DNA of 6,148 nt from Cocleimonas sp. (GTDB taxonomy: Bacteria; Pseudomonadota; Gammaproteobacteria; Thiotrichales; Thiotrichaceae): positions 1 to 6,148 of the forward strand of contig JAGLBQ010000210.1 in the NCBI GenBank assembly GCA_023146675.1, read 5' to 3'. The notes under the pieces were generated by a model that was given only the letters and a program-made list of their open reading frames with translations, made no database searches and had not been told where the DNA came from. Shown here one piece after another: positions 5,959-6,148 of the stretch. The stretch's first letter is position 1; each line of letters opens with the position of its first letter. The position numbers and the translations under genes were made by a program.

Positions 5959-5987
5959 TTATGATAGTATCTCTTTTTTTAGATAAT
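5959..5987 (+). promoter_or_regulatory. Candidate sigma70 promoter of the lipoprotein gene, with a Fur-box-like half
   Basis: TTATGA (5959-5964) and GATAAT (5982-5987) are spaced 17 bp, the optimum, though the -35 is weak. Transcription would begin near 5994, giving a leader of about 16 nt. GATAATGATAA at 5982-5992 equals the first 11 bases of the 19-bp Fur consensus, but the second half is poorly matched (13 of 19 overall), so iron control is only a possibility. Confidence 0.4.
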
Positions 5988-6009
5988 GATAACTACGCTA
6001 GGAGTTAAA

Positions 6010-6148
6010 ATGAAAAAATATCCGCTAATATTGCTCATTTCCTTTTTTGCACTTGCTGCCTGTCAGGAAGAAGCCACCGTTGATAAGTCACCAAAAGTAG
6101 CTGCTACAACTACTGAGGCTAATAGTGCTCCAAAAGTTGAGAAGACAG
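6010..6148 (+). CDS. Lipoprotein, N-terminal 46 residues (3' end outside window), function unknown
   Basis: ATG at 6010 is preceded by AGGAG (6000-6004) at 5-nt spacing. The protein begins with a textbook type II signal peptide: MKKYP, a hydrophobic stretch LILLISFFALA, then lipobox L15-A16-A17-C18. Lgt would acylate C18 and LspA would cleave before it. Residue +2 is Gln, not Asp, so Lol sorting to the outer membrane is expected. The mature N-terminus, QEEATVDKSPKVAATTTE and onward, is a low-complexity Lys/Thr/Ala/Pro linker typical of lipoprotein tethers. The functional domain is beyond the window, so no function can be assigned. It is divergent from rne across 1.2 kb. Confidence 0.85.
   Translation, partial: MKKYPLILLISFFALAACQEEATVDKSPKVAATTTEANSAPKVEKT

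Larger units (their letters stand above)
4830..6009. other. 1.2-kb gene-poor, hairpin-rich intergenic region between rne and the lipoprotein gene
   Basis: No ORF longer than about 42 codons with convincing coding character lies here on either strand, and I see no tRNA, rRNA, transposase remnant or riboswitch core that I recognise. By eye the stretch is AT-rich relative to the flanking genes. It holds the rne leader and presumably its promoter on the minus strand, at least three large imperfect stem-loops, several small palindromes such as ATTATCTCGATAAT at 5126-5139, and a leader-like ORF near 5761. No strong sigma70 promoter for rne could be fixed; TATAAA at 5170-5175 (minus strand) is the best -10 but lacks a good -35. 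Confidence 0.6.

Noticed and set aside
4830..6009. tRNA, riboswitch (TPP, cobalamin, c-di-GMP) or transposon remnant in the gap
   Set aside because: No T-loop-like GGTTCGA with matching stems, no recognised riboswitch core and no transposase-like frame could be found by reading both strands.

Overview
The window carries four protein-coding genes and one long non-coding stretch. It most likely comes from a gammaproteobacterium of moderately low GC (I judge about 40% by eye, not computed). The evidence is an RNase E whose catalytic half keeps the E. coli active-site numbering and segment A membrane helix, plus a MurU-type uridylyltransferase of the cell-wall recycling pathway. I cannot name the genus.

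Layout. Positions 1-288 (+) are the 3' end of a MurNAc-1-phosphate uridylyltransferase gene (murU). It converges on a minus-strand pair, and a hairpin with an A/T tract at about 295-334 sits between them as a shared terminator. The minus-strand pair is rne (843-4829), encoding an unusually long 1328-residue RNase E, followed after 2 bp by a low-molecular-weight protein-tyrosine phosphatase gene (358-840). The phosphatase ribosome-binding site lies inside the last codons of rne, so the two look co-transcribed and translationally coupled. Positions 4830-6009 hold no convincing gene. This stretch contains the rne leader, with several inverted repeats including two mutually exclusive hairpins at the ribosome-binding site, and further long imperfect hairpins at 5144-5200, 5405-5456 and 5541-5568. 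It also has a 7-codon leader-like ORF with a perfect Shine-Dalgarno at 5761. From 6010 (+) a lipoprotein gene begins and runs off the window.

Function. RNase E is the main mRNA-decay and rRNA/tRNA-processing endonuclease, and its C-terminal half is normally the degradosome scaffold. Here the scaffold is about 780 residues of disordered sequence after the membrane helix. It has a Q/N/R-rich block, two copies of an I-x-I-P-S-A motif, and a very long Lys/Thr/Ser/Pro/Ala tail with histone-H1-like repeats. This divergent tail and the structured DNA upstream of rne are the parts most worth a second look. I see no phage, insertion sequence, CRISPR array, defence gene, tRNA or rRNA in the window.
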